Origin: Bradyrhizobium guangdongense
GTDB taxonomy: Bacteria > Pseudomonadota > Alphaproteobacteria > Rhizobiales > Xanthobacteraceae
Direction: 5' to 3'
NCBI RefSeq assembly: GCF_004114975.1
Contig: NZ_CP030051.1
Coordinates: forward strand, 682,001-746,000
Length of the DNA: 64,000 nucleotides
Every line of letters starts with the position of its first letter. Position 1 is the stretch's first letter. This document shows, piece by piece, positions 9,211 to 19,150 of this stretch. The notes below the pieces were generated by a model, which did no database searches, was not told where the DNA came from, and saw only the letters and a program-made list of their open reading frames with translations. A program made the translations under genes and the position numbers.

Positions 9211-10541
9211 ATCCACCAACTGCACGCCCCATCAAGGCGAAGGATCGAGACACCATCATCCAGGCGCTCGCCGCCGGCGTGGTGCCGCGCATAGGACTCC
9301 CGCACATCCAGGTCGGTCGTGCTGCGGAGATTTCTGCGCTGGTGCGCGACATTCAACGCATCTCGGACGGCGGGGCCGGCGTGCGCTTCGTGATCGGCGA
9401 ATACGGGGCCGGCAAGACCTTCTTTGCCAACCTCATCCGTCTCATCGCGTTGGAGCGGAAGTGCGTCACTGTCCATGCCGATCTTGCGCCCGATAGACGT
9501 ATTCACGCGAGCGGCGGACAGGCGCGGGCACTGTACTCCGAGGCCATTCGTAACATGGCCACTCGCACGAAGCCGGACGGCGGCGCGCTGGGGCCGGTGG
9601 TCGAGAGGCTGGTCACGGATTCCGTCAAGGAGGCCGCCGATCGGCAGCTGCCCGTCGAAACCGTGATCGATCAGAAGCTCGCTCCAATTCAGGATTTCGT
9701 GGGGGGATACGATTTCGCCGTAGTGCTGAAGGCGTACTGGCGCGGCAGCGAACATTCCGACGAGTCCTTGAAAACTGCGGCCTTGAGGTGGCTCCGGGGG
9801 GAGTTCTCGACCAAGACGGAAGCCCGTCAGGCCCTCGGGGTGAGGACCATCATCGACGACGACAACGTCTACGACTCGCTGAAAGCTCTCGCTTGTCTGA
9901 CGCGGTTGGCTGGATATGCCGGCCTGGTCGTGATGTTCGACGAGATGGTCAACATCTACAAGCTGCAGAATTCCCAGGCTCGCAATCAAAACTTCGAGGA
10001 GATCCTTCGCATCGTGAACGACGCTCTGCAGGGCAATACTGCCGGCATCGGCTTCATGATGTGCGGGACGCCGGAATTTCTCCTCGATACTCGGCGCGGC
10101 CTCTACAGCTACGAAGCGCTTCAATCGCGCTTGTCCGAAAACCGCTTCGCCGCGAACGGGCTGGTCGACTATAGCGGACCGGTCATCCGGCTGCAGAGCC
10201 TCACACCGGAGGATCTTCTCGTGCTGCTATCCAACATCCGGAACGTCTTCGCTGGCGGGGACCCGGCGAAGTTCCTGGTACCGGACGAGGCATTGACCAC
10301 TTTCATGGACCACTGCAATCGCCGCATCGGGGAGGCGTATTTCAAAACGCCGCGCACGACCGTCCGAGCATTCGTGCAAATGCTCGCCGTTCTCGAACAG
10401 AATCCTGGCGCACGCTGGCAGGACCTGATCGGCGGGATCCAGATCGCGCCCGATGCGCCGGATATCGCCGCCACCGAGGAGGAGGCGCAGCCAGTCGGAG
10501 GGGAGGGCGATGAACTCACCAATCTCCGGATCGGCAGCTGA
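9207..10541 (+). CDS. sngB: Shango SngB: DUF2791-type P-loop ATPase
   Basis: 444 residues starting in an ATGA overlap with sngA. Walker A is GEYGAGKT at residues 64-71 and Walker B is LVVMFDEM at about 239-246. The N-terminus (AKDRDTIIQALAAGVVPRIG) and the segment EILRIVNDALQGNTAGIGFM are typical of DUF2791/BREX-associated ATP-binding proteins. The family is found in Shango as SngB and is related to BrxC-like ATPases. It presumably uses ATP to load or regulate the partner helicase (inference). The last 32 bases overlap the helicase gene. Confidence 0.85.
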   Translation: MNPPTARPIKAKDRDTIIQALAAGVVPRIGLPHIQVGRAAEISALVRDIQRISDGGAGVRFVIGEYGAGKTFFANLIRLIALERKCVTVHADLAPDRRIHASGGQARALYSEAIRNMATRTKPDGGALGPVVERLVTDSVKEAADRQLPVETVIDQKLAPIQDFVGGYDFAVVLKAYWRGSEHSDESLKTAALRWLRGEFSTKTEARQALGVRTIIDDDNVYDSLKALACLTRLAGYAGLVVMFDEMVNIYKLQNSQARNQNFEEILRIVNDALQGNTAGIGFMMCGTPEFLLDTRRGLYSYEALQSRLSENRFAANGLVDYSGPVIRLQSLTPEDLLVLLSNIRNVFAGGDPAKFLVPDEALTTFMDHCNRRIGEAYFKTPRTTVRAFVQMLAVLEQNPGARWQDLIGGIQIAPDAPDIAATEEEAQPVGGEGDELTNLRIGS

Positions 10542-12747
10542 AGGGGCCTACGATCGGCTCCACCCGAAGATCCGCCGCTGGATTCGCGACCAAGGTTGGG
10601 ACGAGCTTCGCGAGATTCAAGCGCGAGCCATCGGGACCATTCTGGATGGGACCGGGGATGTCGTAATAGCTGCTGCGACCGCAGCTGGAAAAACCGAGGC
10701 GGCATTCCTTCCGATCTTGACCTTGATCGCGGAAAGGAAGGGCGGCGGGTTCTCCGCCGTCTACGTCAGCCCTCTGAAGGCGTTGATCAACGACCAGTTT
10801 CGGCGGCTGGACGAGCTATGCGAAGCGATGGAGATCCCTGTCGTCAAATGGCACGGGGACGCATCCCAGGCGGAGAAGAAGAAGGCCATCGCGAAGCCTT
10901 CCGGCATCGTGCTGATAACACCTGAGTCCATCGAGGCGATGCTGACCCGGCGTCCGGGCGATGCGGCTCGCCTTTTCGGAGCGGCCGACTTCATCGTCGT
11001 GGACGAGCTCCACGCTTTCCTGCAGGGGCCTCGGGGGCTGCACGTCGCCAGCCTGCTGAAACGCCTCGACGCGATGGCTCAGAAGCCGGCTCGCAGAGTC
11101 GGACTATCGGCTACTATCGGCGATCTCAATCAAGCTATGGCCTGGCTTCGTCCGACGGCTCCGCAGACCGTTGATCTCCTCTTGGCAAAGGCTGACGCGC
11201 CCGAGTTGAGGCTCCAGATACGTGGCTACGTCGAGCCGCCGGATCTCGACGACCCCGATCATGCCGAAGGATCCGGTCAAGACGTCCAGGCGCCCAGGCG
11301 AATCGCGTTGGACGCGATTTGTGACCATTTGTTTCCGACCCTGCGTGGGACAAACAATCTGGTCTTTGGCGGTTCTCGTCGCACGGTCGAGTCGGCGGCG
11401 GATCGACTCAGGCGCCGATGCGAAAAGGCGGGGGTCCCGAATGAGTTCTATCCTCACCACGGCAGTCTCTCGAAGACCTTCCGGGAAGATCTCGAAATCC
11501 GCCTGAAGGATGGAAGTCTACCGACAACCGCGGTCTGCACGTCGACCCTGGAGCTTGGCGTCGATATCGGTTCCGTCAAATCGGTCGCGCAGATCGGCGC
11601 CCCTCGCTCTCTGTCATCGCTGCGGCAGCGTCTCGGGCGAACGGGCCGGCGGCGCGGCACCCCCTCGATCCTCCGGGTGTACGTTCGCGAGCCCTATGTC
11701 GACGTCAAGTCCAGTATTCTCGACCAATTGCGTTCGAACACCATCCGATCGGTGGCCGTGGTCCGCTTGCTGCTGGCCGGGTTCGTCGAGCCCGCCGCGC
11801 CCAGTCCGGAGACGGTCTCCACTCTGATCCATCAGGTTCTGTCCGTTATAGCCGAGCGGGGCGGCATCCGTGCGAAGCCGTTGTTCGATCTGCTGTGCGG
11901 ACCGGGGCCATTCGATTCGATCGAACCGGCCGATTTCGCACAGCTGCTGCGTCATCTTGGATCACCTGAGGTCCGGATGCTCGAGCAGGCTCCGGACGGC
12001 GTTCTGATGCTGGGTTCTGAGGGCGAGAAGATCGTGCAGTCGCGGGACTTTTTCGCCGTGTTCGAGAGCTCGGAGGAATGGCGCCTCACGGCGGCGGGGC
12101 GCACGCTCGGCGCTCTCCCGATTTCCTTTCCGGTTCACAAGGACAGCCTGGTGGTATTCGCCGGGCAGCGGTGGATCGTTCTCGACGTCGACGAAGGCGG
12201 AAAGGTCCTGTCCGTGGCCCCGCACCCGGGAGGCATGGTGCCACGGTTCGAGCCGTCCAGTGGCGAGCCCGCGCATGACCGACTGTTGGCCGAGATGAGA
12301 GCGGTCTACCTCGACAACGATGTTCCGGAATACCTGGATAAGGCAGCCCAAGAACTCTTGGCGGAAGGGCGCGATACCTTCCGGGCGCTCGATCTCGATC
12401 GGCGCTCCGTCATCCAGGAAGAGCGCGACCTCCACCTCTTCGTCTGGAGGAGCTCGCAGACGACCGCCGTTTTCGGCGCCGCGCTCGGAATGGCCGGCTT
12501 GGAGTGCGGCATCCACGATTTGGGGGTGACCGTCCCAAAGACTACGTCGGCAGAGATGCTGCCCATTCTCGAGAAGCTCGGCAGCATGTCCGCACTCGAC
12601 CCCATGGACGTCGCAGCTTTTGTGAAGAACGTACGAGCAGGCAAGTTTCAGGACTTCGTACCGGAGACGCTCGCCCAGAAGCAGTGGGCTCTTCAGAACG
12701 GACAGTTCGTCGGCACGGCCACGGCGATCGCCAAGACTCTGCGCTGA
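10510..12747 (+). CDS. sngC: Shango SngC: Lhr-like DEAD/DEAH helicase
   Basis: 745 residues. ATG 10510 is chosen because GGGAGGG stands before it and an upstream extension is Arg-rich nonsense inside sngB. SF2 motifs are in order: AAATAAGKTEAA (motif I, ~53-64), VVDELHAF (motif II, ~162), LSATIGD (motif III, ~198), STLELGVDIGS (motif V) and RQRLGRTGRR (motif VI, ~372). The C-terminal third has the large accessory region of Lhr-type helicases. It would unwind or translocate on DNA or RNA as the effector arm of Shango. The gene ends the overlapping three-gene unit; a 209-base gap follows. Confidence 0.85.
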   Translation: MNSPISGSAAEGAYDRLHPKIRRWIRDQGWDELREIQARAIGTILDGTGDVVIAAATAAGKTEAAFLPILTLIAERKGGGFSAVYVSPLKALINDQFRRLDELCEAMEIPVVKWHGDASQAEKKKAIAKPSGIVLITPESIEAMLTRRPGDAARLFGAADFIVVDELHAFLQGPRGLHVASLLKRLDAMAQKPARRVGLSATIGDLNQAMAWLRPTAPQTVDLLLAKADAPELRLQIRGYVEPPDLDDPDHAEGSGQDVQAPRRIALDAICDHLFPTLRGTNNLVFGGSRRTVESAADRLRRRCEKAGVPNEFYPHHGSLSKTFREDLEIRLKDGSLPTTAVCTSTLELGVDIGSVKSVAQIGAPRSLSSLRQRLGRTGRRRGTPSILRVYVREPYVDVKSSILDQLRSNTIRSVAVVRLLLAGFVEPAAPSPETVSTLIHQVLSVIAERGGIRAKPLFDLLCGPGPFDSIEPADFAQLLRHLGSPEVRMLEQAPDGVLMLGSEGEKIVQSRDFFAVFESSEEWRLTAAGRTLGALPISFPVHKDSLVVFAGQRWIVLDVDEGGKVLSVAPHPGGMVPRFEPSSGEPAHDRLLAEMRAVYLDNDVPEYLDKAAQELLAEGRDTFRALDLDRRSVIQEERDLHLFVWRSSQTTAVFGAALGMAGLECGIHDLGVTVPKTTSAEMLPILEKLGSMSALDPMDVAAFVKNVRAGKFQDFVPETLAQKQWALQNGQFVGTATAIAKTLR

Positions 12748-12863
12748 CGGAACGCGGAGATCGGAGGTCCGGCGAGAGGAGCGGCATTTTCTTACCGCGA
12801 CATGGATTCCTTGAAAATGGTGGAAACCAGCACCTTCGCGCTTGAGCGAAGTTGCTGAAAGAC

Positions 12864-12876
12864 TCAACCCGTGAGA
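12864..12876 (+). promoter_or_regulatory. Shared motif, copy 1 (upstream of AddB-like gene)
   Basis: TCAACCCGTGAGA occurs here, 81 bases before the AddB-like gene, and again at 19075-19087, upstream of the SMC cassette. Both copies are preceded by GA(C/T) and followed by NCA. The matching placement in two intergenic gaps of the same locus suggests a common operator or promoter element; no transcription factor is known. Confidence 0.4.
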
Positions 12877-12956
12877 GCATCGCGCGTTTTTTCAAGGATT
12901 CAGGCTGCGCCCAATAATTCTCCGGGCGCACCTAGCGCGAGGCTTTTCGTCGGCAG

Positions 12957-15611
12957 ATGCAAGTGCGCAGAACGGTGGTCGTCCATACGACTCTCGCCGG
13001 TCACATGGTGCGGGTCGATGCTGCGCGTCGGAACGAAGCCGGCGTGCAGGTCATGACCATGGGGCAGCTCGCCGCGAGGCTTGCCGGGGGCCTCCTCCAA
13101 CCGGTCGATCTGAACGTCCTCACGGAAGTCATCGGCGCCGCGCTCCCGGACATCGTGATGGGCGAACTCGAGCCCATCAAGGGTCTGCCGGGAATGGCGG
13201 CCGCCGTCTGCTCCACCTTCGACAAGGCCTGGCGTGCCGGGATTGTTCTGTCGAAGGTCGGCCATCCTCGAACCGACGCGTTGGCCGCGCTGGAGCAGGC
13301 AGTCATCGACCGCTTGCCCGCATCGATGAAGCGCCCGTGTGATCTGGTCGAGATGGCGCTGCGACGCATGGGTCATGCCCCGGTCGTAGTCGGCGCTCTG
13401 GAAGTCCAAGGGCATAGCGAAATGTCGCCGTGCTGGCGGCCCCTCCTGATCGCGCTTGCGGAGATCATTCCGGTGTCATGGACCGCCGGTCCGAGACATG
13501 TGCCGGATTGGCTGAAGAGCACGAAAGTCGACGTGTTGGCCGCGCCGGGGACCGATCCACAACCGCGGGTCTTCTCCTGTGCGAATCCGATTCATGAGGT
13601 CGGCGAGGCTTTCCGCTGGATGAGGGCGCTGCTGGCTAAAGGAATATCGGCCTCGGACATCGCCATCGTGGCGGCCAGTCCGGGGGACTACGACGACCAC
13701 GTATTCTCGACGTCCCGGGACGCCAATATCCCGATCCATTTCGTGCACGGAATAAAGGCGCTGACCGGCGCCGACGGTCAGGCGACCGCGGCTTTGGCGG
13801 AGGTGCTGACGAAGGGGCTGTCTCAGGAACGGGTACGGCGCCTGTTCTCGCTTATGCGAGGGGGGTCGCTCAGCGACTTGCCTGCCGGCTGGATGCGAGT
13901 TCTTCCGGTCGACGCCCCGCTGACCTCGGCGGAGCGCTGGGAAAGGGTGCTGAAGCAAGCGGAGGACTCGGATTGGCCGGACGGCAAGAACCGGACTGCC
14001 GACGTCTTGGAGGTGATCAGGCTGCTGGGTCAGGGCACCGATGCGGCCGAGTTGGCTGGCGAAACCTTGCTGACTGGCGTTCAGAGATCGCTGTGGCGTC
14101 GGGCGTTGCGCGAGGGACCAGCGCAGGCTCTGTCTGTTACATTGGCCGGATTGCGCATCGAGGACGGTATCGAGCCCGCCGCTAACGCCATCTGGACGTC
14201 GGCAATCGCATCGGCCTCTGCACCGCGACCGCACGTGTGGTTGCTGGGGTTGAACGCTGGACGCTGGCCGCGGCGGATTTCGGAGGATAGGCTCATCCCG
14301 GATCACGTGTTGCCGATCGACCAGCTTGATCCTTTGCCGGTTGCTGATGGCGACAAGCGCGATATCAAGACGATCGTAGGCACGGCGCACAGCGTTGCCA
14401 TCTCCTTCAGCCGACGCGACGCGGAGGGTCGCATGCTCGGCCGCTCGCCGATCATCTCCGACCTTCCGGATCCGGAGACATATCTCGATCGCGCCGGCGC
14501 CCCCGAGCACGCCTTCAGCGAAGCTGATCGCCTTCTGGCTCGTCCCTCCGAGTTCTCGACCTTGCCGATCGCCATTTCGGGATTGTCGTGCTGGCGAGAC
14601 TGGCATCGTAGCGAGATCACGGCGCACGACGGCTTAATCGCGGCGGGGCACGCGCGATTGAAGAAATTGCTAGAGCGGCCGTTGTCGGCGACCTCGCTGA
14701 AATTGCTGTTGCGGGATCCGATCCGCTTCGTCTGGCGCTACGCTCTCGGTTGGAAGGCCCCGGAGGATGCAGACGAGCCACTGACTCTGGAAGCGAACGC
14801 CTTCGGAAATTTCGTCCATGCGGTGCTTCGCGACGCAGTTGAACAACTGGAAGGAAATGGCGGGATTGCCGCGGCTGAACAGGCACAGATTGAAGCTGCG
14901 CTTGTCGGCGCCAGCGAGCGCGCCGTCGCCCTGTGGGAGAGCGCCCAACCAGTCCCGCCCGACGTAATCTGGCGCAATGCCGCAGCACGCGGGCATGCGC
15001 TCGCGGCTGCAGCGCTCGCGTACGGACTGGAGCCCCTACCGAACCAGAAGACTTGGTGCGAAATCCCATTCGGAAAGGTCGACCCGAAGAGCGAGGGCCG
15101 CGAGCTGCCCTGGTCGCTGGGCGCCCCTGTCGAGATCCCGGGGACCGGTTTGCTGGTCGAAGGACAGATCGACCGCCTCGACCTGTCGGGCGACGGCGCG
15201 CGCGCACGCGTCACGGACTACAAGACAGGCAAGCTCTCCAAGAAGATGGACGAGGTGGTCATCAAGGGAGGTGCCGAACTCCAGCGGTGTCTCTACGCCT
15301 TCGCGGTCAAGACGCTGCTCGGCAACGGCGTGACGATAGAGGCCTCGCTGCTCTATCCGAACGCCCCCGAAGGCGATCAGGCGCTGTTCCCGTTGGCGGA
15401 CCTCGATGGAGCCTTGGCGAAGGTGTCGACCGCAGCCGTTGCCTCCCGCACCGCAATGCTGGGGGGCGTGGCTCCTCCAGGGGAGGACGCCGCAAGCGAC
15501 TACAACGACCATGCCTTCGTGCTGCCGGCCAACGCGGGGTACCTGCCACGCAAGTTGCCACTGGCGGTAACCGCCTTAGGGCCCGCCGCAGCGGTATGGG
15601 GGGAGCCATGA
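12957..15611 (+). CDS. AddB-like PD-(D/E)XK nuclease protein
   Basis: 884 residues. The first two thirds are a degenerate helicase-like region as in AddB/RexB, with no Walker A seen. The last ~250 residues form a RecB-type nuclease domain: an N-terminal helix with NAFGNFVHAVLRDAVEQ, then VEGQIDRLDL, then the catalytic VTDYKTGKLS (Asp and Lys of D-X-K, ~756-760), then the QxxxY-like motif ELQRCLYAFA. The iron-sulfur cysteines of classical AddB are not evident. It overlaps the next gene by ATGA, and the pair resembles the AddAB break-processing complex. Location in a defence locus suggests a dedicated anti-phage nuclease-helicase rather than the housekeeping repair enzyme. Confidence 0.75.
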   Translation: MQVRRTVVVHTTLAGHMVRVDAARRNEAGVQVMTMGQLAARLAGGLLQPVDLNVLTEVIGAALPDIVMGELEPIKGLPGMAAAVCSTFDKAWRAGIVLSKVGHPRTDALAALEQAVIDRLPASMKRPCDLVEMALRRMGHAPVVVGALEVQGHSEMSPCWRPLLIALAEIIPVSWTAGPRHVPDWLKSTKVDVLAAPGTDPQPRVFSCANPIHEVGEAFRWMRALLAKGISASDIAIVAASPGDYDDHVFSTSRDANIPIHFVHGIKALTGADGQATAALAEVLTKGLSQERVRRLFSLMRGGSLSDLPAGWMRVLPVDAPLTSAERWERVLKQAEDSDWPDGKNRTADVLEVIRLLGQGTDAAELAGETLLTGVQRSLWRRALREGPAQALSVTLAGLRIEDGIEPAANAIWTSAIASASAPRPHVWLLGLNAGRWPRRISEDRLIPDHVLPIDQLDPLPVADGDKRDIKTIVGTAHSVAISFSRRDAEGRMLGRSPIISDLPDPETYLDRAGAPEHAFSEADRLLARPSEFSTLPIAISGLSCWRDWHRSEITAHDGLIAAGHARLKKLLERPLSATSLKLLLRDPIRFVWRYALGWKAPEDADEPLTLEANAFGNFVHAVLRDAVEQLEGNGGIAAAEQAQIEAALVGASERAVALWESAQPVPPDVIWRNAAARGHALAAAALAYGLEPLPNQKTWCEIPFGKVDPKSEGRELPWSLGAPVEIPGTGLLVEGQIDRLDLSGDGARARVTDYKTGKLSKKMDEVVIKGGAELQRCLYAFAVKTLLGNGVTIEASLLYPNAPEGDQALFPLADLDGALAKVSTAAVASRTAMLGGVAPPGEDAASDYNDHAFVLPANAGYLPRKLPLAVTALGPAAAVWGEP

Positions 15612-18600
15612 AGATCATCCCGGATCTCGCGGCGCGCCTCACCGCGCTGACGGCCGTCGACCGAACCCTGCTGGTGGAAGCAGGCGCCGGTTCGGGCAAG
15701 ACGTCGATCATGGCCGGCCGGGTCGCGGTGTTGTTCGCGCGCGGCGTCGCTCCGAAGAGCATTGCCGCCATCACGTTCACCGAGTTTGCCGCTAGTGAGC
15801 TCCGTCTCCGGATCGAGAAGTTCACGATGGCGCTTGCCAACGGCGAGGTGCCTCGCGACTTGGCCCAAGCGTTTCCGGGAGGCGTTCCCGAAGCAGAGAA
15901 GGCGAACATCTATCGCGCCTGCCAGTCCTTCGATCAACTCACATGCAGTACCATCCACGGCTTCGCGCAGGCGCTGATTAAGCCTTATCCGGCCGAGGCT
16001 GGCATCGACCCCGGTGCCGACATTGTCGATCCCACCGAAGCAGATCTGGCCTTCAGCGAGCGCTACGATGCCTGGTTGAAGGGAAGACTGTCCGGCGATG
16101 CCGGCGATGGACTGGTCGCCCAGATCATCCTTGCAAACGAGACCGCCGGGCTGAAGCTCATCGAGGAGGTGGTGCAGTTCCTGCGCAAGAATAGGGACGC
16201 CAGCTGCGCGCGGACGGCATGGTCTTCCCGGATCATGGGGAATTTCGCAAAGGCGGCAGAGCAGTTCGAAACGGACCTTCGCGGCTACGCATACGCCGAG
16301 GAGAAGACGGCGGCAGCATGTCGGGCGTTGCGTGTTCTCGCCCATCTACTGAGCGGCTCCGGACTGGCCGAGCGCGCGCCGAGCAACGCCGCCCTGATCG
16401 CTACGCTCGATTTTGAGCGCGACGAAAGCTGCTTCACCCAAGCGGGCGGGCGAAGGGTCTTGCAGACGAAGACGAAGTGGCAGGATGCCGCCGCAAAGGC
16501 GGGCCTGTCAAAGGCCAACGGAACCGCTGCGTTCGATGCGATCCTCCCTCGATACACTGCCTGTCACGACGCCCTGGAGGCATTGCTTGGAGCCGTCGCC
16601 GGCGAACTGCTGGGGAGGCTGTGCGAGGAGGCGCAGGGGCTCCTAGAGGATTGGCGCGAATACAAGCAGGGGGCCGCGCTGCTGGACTTCGACGACCTGC
16701 TCTACACCGCGCGCGACCTGCTGCGCGACCACGAACCGGTGAGACAGGCCCTGTCACAGCGTTTTCGGCACGTCATGGTCGATGAATTCCAGGACACCGA
16801 TCCGCTGCAGACGGAGATCCTGTGGCTGATCTGCGGGAATGATTGCGTCGGCGGCGGCGCCTTGGCTCGTCCGCTGCGCCCCGGCAGCCTGTTCATGGTC
16901 GGCGATCCCAAACAGGCGATCTACCGTTTCCGCGGCGCCGACGTGAACGCCTACATCGCCGCTCGTTCGGCGGTGGACGCCGGTTCGCAGATCAAGATCA
17001 CCGCCAACTTCCGCTCACTCGAGCCGATCCTCGATTTCGTCAACGCACGGTTCGAGCCGGCTCTTTCCGCAGCCGGGCAGCCGGGATTCTCCGAGCTTTC
17101 CCCGATCCATCCTGCGATCGGAGGCCGGCCCGGCGTGTGCGCACTGGACGTCGTAGTCGATGGCGAAAAGCCCAAGGCCGCTGCGATCCGCGACGCCGAG
17201 GCGGTCGCGGTCGCGGGCCTGTGCGACAGGATGGTCGGAAATCTGGAAGTCCGCGATCATCGCACAGGCGAGATGAGGCCCTGCCGGTTCGGCGACATCG
17301 CTTTGCTGGCACCCGTTGGCACCGAACTCTGGCGCTTCGAGGAGGCGCTTGAGGATCTGGCGATCCCGGTCTCGACCCAGGCAGGCAAAGGATTCTTTCG
17401 GCGGCAGGAGATCCAGGATTTGATCGCGCTGACCCGCGCGCTTGCCGATCCGCGCGACACCCTCGCATTCGGCTCGCTGGTGCGCGGACCTCTGGTTGGT
17501 CTTTCCGAAACCGAACTACTCGATATCTCTGAGGCGCTTCCGTCCGATCCGGAGCGTCAAGGCCTGCCGATGCTCACGATCCGGACCGATCCGGGGGGCG
17601 TGACTCATGCGCTTGCCAGGGACGTCCTGGCCAAGCTGTCGTCGCTGCGGAAGCGGGTGCGTACCACGACGCCGTACGTACTCCTGGCCGACGCCATCGC
17701 GGCGCTCCATGTCCGCGCGCAAATCCGGCAGCGGTTCAAGGCGGGCGCCGAACGGGCGATCGCCAACGTCGATCTCTTCCTCGACATGGCGCGGGCCTAC
17801 GATGTTCGCGGCCTGCGGGCGTTCGCGAGCGACATGCGTGCGAACTGGGAGGAGGCGGTCCGCCAGGTCGAGGGCCGGCCCGACGCCGAGCAGGAAGCAG
17901 TCTCGCTGATCACCGTCCACGCGGCCAAGGGCCTCGAATGGCCCATCGTCATCCCGATCAACATGACCGGCACGCCCAAGGCCGAATCGGGCTTGGTCCA
18001 GGACCGCTCCAAGAACCTGTTCTCGATCCCGATCCTCGGCGTCTGCCCGGCGGACCATGCAGACATCGAGGCGCGCGCTGACGAGGAGCAGCGGCGCGAG
18101 CGCGTGCGTCTCTGGTACGTGGCCGCGACCCGGGCGCGCGACCTGTTGGTCCTGCCCCGGCACTCCGCCGGCCTGTCGGACAAGTGCTGGGCGAAGCTCG
18201 TCCATCTGGACGTCGCCGCGCTACCGGCGATCAAGCCGGATGACGTCGGGACCGTGAAGGAACGAAACATCGCGCTCCGGGAGAACGGCCAGTCTCGCGA
18301 GACCTTCGCCGCGGAGGCGACCGCAATATTCGACGCGCGCCGGACCCTGGTCTGGCATCGCCCGAGCCGGAGCGAAGTCGGCCAGGCGGGCGAGGGCGAA
18401 GTGAAGATCGAAAGCAGGGACCTTCCGGAAAGCGCCCTCTTTGAACCCGCTGCCGTCCTCGGCAGTTCGACGCGCGGCACCATCCTTCACAAGCTGGTCG
18501 AAGAGGTGTTGACCGGGGAAACCTCCGACGCCAGGACGGACCTCGAAACGCGGGCGGCCGAGCTGGTCCGCCAATTGGGGCAAGAGCCCGCGGCGGATCC

Positions 18601-18943
18601 GAAGGACGGCATAAGCGCCATCGAGCTGGCCTCTACGGTGCTGCGGACGCTCGCTCTTCCGGAGGTCGCGACGCTACGGCCGCGCCTCGTCCCCGAACTC
18701 CCGCTGTTCGGAGCCCAGACCCACGAAGGCAGGGAAATCCTGCTCTCCGGCCAGGTTGACGCGATCGCGTTCGATGAAACCGGTGCCATCGACGCCGTAG
18801 TCGATTGGAAGAGCGACGTGGCTCCGCATGCGTCCAGCATCGGCCATTACAGGCAGCAGATAGCCGACTATCGTAAGCAAACTAAGGCAAAGCGGGGGCT
18901 CCTGGTCTTCATGACCACCGGGCAGGTCGTCGAGGTCGCTTGA
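15608..18943 (+). CDS. AddA-like UvrD helicase-nuclease
   Basis: 1111 residues from ATG 15608, which overlaps the upstream stop; a much longer upstream frame only shadows the AddB-like gene. SF1A motifs are VEAGAGSGKTSIMAGR (Walker A, ~21-36), ITFTEFAASELRLR (Ia), MVDEFQDTDPLQTEIL (Walker B, ~389), GDPKQAIYRFRGAD (III, ~431), TVHAAKGLEWPIV (V, ~768) and WYVAATRARDLLVLPR (VI, ~837). The C-terminus carries a second RecB-type nuclease: SGQVDAIAFD, DAVVDWKSD (catalytic) and the QxxxY motif QQIADYRK. With its partner it should be a dual-nuclease helicase degrading linear DNA ends. Translational coupling supports a complex. Confidence 0.85.
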   Translation: MKIIPDLAARLTALTAVDRTLLVEAGAGSGKTSIMAGRVAVLFARGVAPKSIAAITFTEFAASELRLRIEKFTMALANGEVPRDLAQAFPGGVPEAEKANIYRACQSFDQLTCSTIHGFAQALIKPYPAEAGIDPGADIVDPTEADLAFSERYDAWLKGRLSGDAGDGLVAQIILANETAGLKLIEEVVQFLRKNRDASCARTAWSSRIMGNFAKAAEQFETDLRGYAYAEEKTAAACRALRVLAHLLSGSGLAERAPSNAALIATLDFERDESCFTQAGGRRVLQTKTKWQDAAAKAGLSKANGTAAFDAILPRYTACHDALEALLGAVAGELLGRLCEEAQGLLEDWREYKQGAALLDFDDLLYTARDLLRDHEPVRQALSQRFRHVMVDEFQDTDPLQTEILWLICGNDCVGGGALARPLRPGSLFMVGDPKQAIYRFRGADVNAYIAARSAVDAGSQIKITANFRSLEPILDFVNARFEPALSAAGQPGFSELSPIHPAIGGRPGVCALDVVVDGEKPKAAAIRDAEAVAVAGLCDRMVGNLEVRDHRTGEMRPCRFGDIALLAPVGTELWRFEEALEDLAIPVSTQAGKGFFRRQEIQDLIALTRALADPRDTLAFGSLVRGPLVGLSETELLDISEALPSDPERQGLPMLTIRTDPGGVTHALARDVLAKLSSLRKRVRTTTPYVLLADAIAALHVRAQIRQRFKAGAERAIANVDLFLDMARAYDVRGLRAFASDMRANWEEAVRQVEGRPDAEQEAVSLITVHAAKGLEWPIVIPINMTGTPKAESGLVQDRSKNLFSIPILGVCPADHADIEARADEEQRRERVRLWYVAATRARDLLVLPRHSAGLSDKCWAKLVHLDVAALPAIKPDDVGTVKERNIALRENGQSRETFAAEATAIFDARRTLVWHRPSRSEVGQAGEGEVKIESRDLPESALFEPAAVLGSSTRGTILHKLVEEVLTGETSDARTDLETRAAELVRQLGQEPAADPKDGISAIELASTVLRTLALPEVATLRPRLVPELPLFGAQTHEGREILLSGQVDAIAFDETGAIDAVVDWKSDVAPHASSIGHYRQQIADYRKQTKAKRGLLVFMTTGQVVEVA

Positions 18944-19074
18944 ACGACGCCTGCTGCTCCGCAAAAGCTAAGTCCCGCCCTGCTTGACGAAGCCAGCCGC
19001 CTCGAGCCGGTGCAGCCGCCAAGCGAAAATGTCTGTGAGCTTGGACGCCACCCATGAAGGGCTTGCGTCCAGAT

Positions 19075-19087
19075 TCAACCCGTGAGA
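19075..19087 (+). promoter_or_regulatory. Shared motif, copy 2 (upstream of SMC cassette)
   Basis: TCAACCCGTGAGA is repeated exactly from 12864-12876. Here it is followed by GGTTG and CTCACG (19093-19106), the reverse complements of its own CAACC and CGTGAG, giving an interrupted inverted repeat 64 bases before the 212-residue gene. Confidence 0.4.
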
Positions 19088-19150
19088 TCAGTAGGTTGAA
19101 GGCTCACGTAAACGGCGCGTCACCCCATCCATGGCCGAATCCACTCCCCG

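Noticed and set aside
14933..15607. Extended start of the AddA-like gene
   Set aside because: The extension is Arg-rich and shadows the AddB-like gene; the ATGA overlap start at 15608 immediately precedes the helicase domain.
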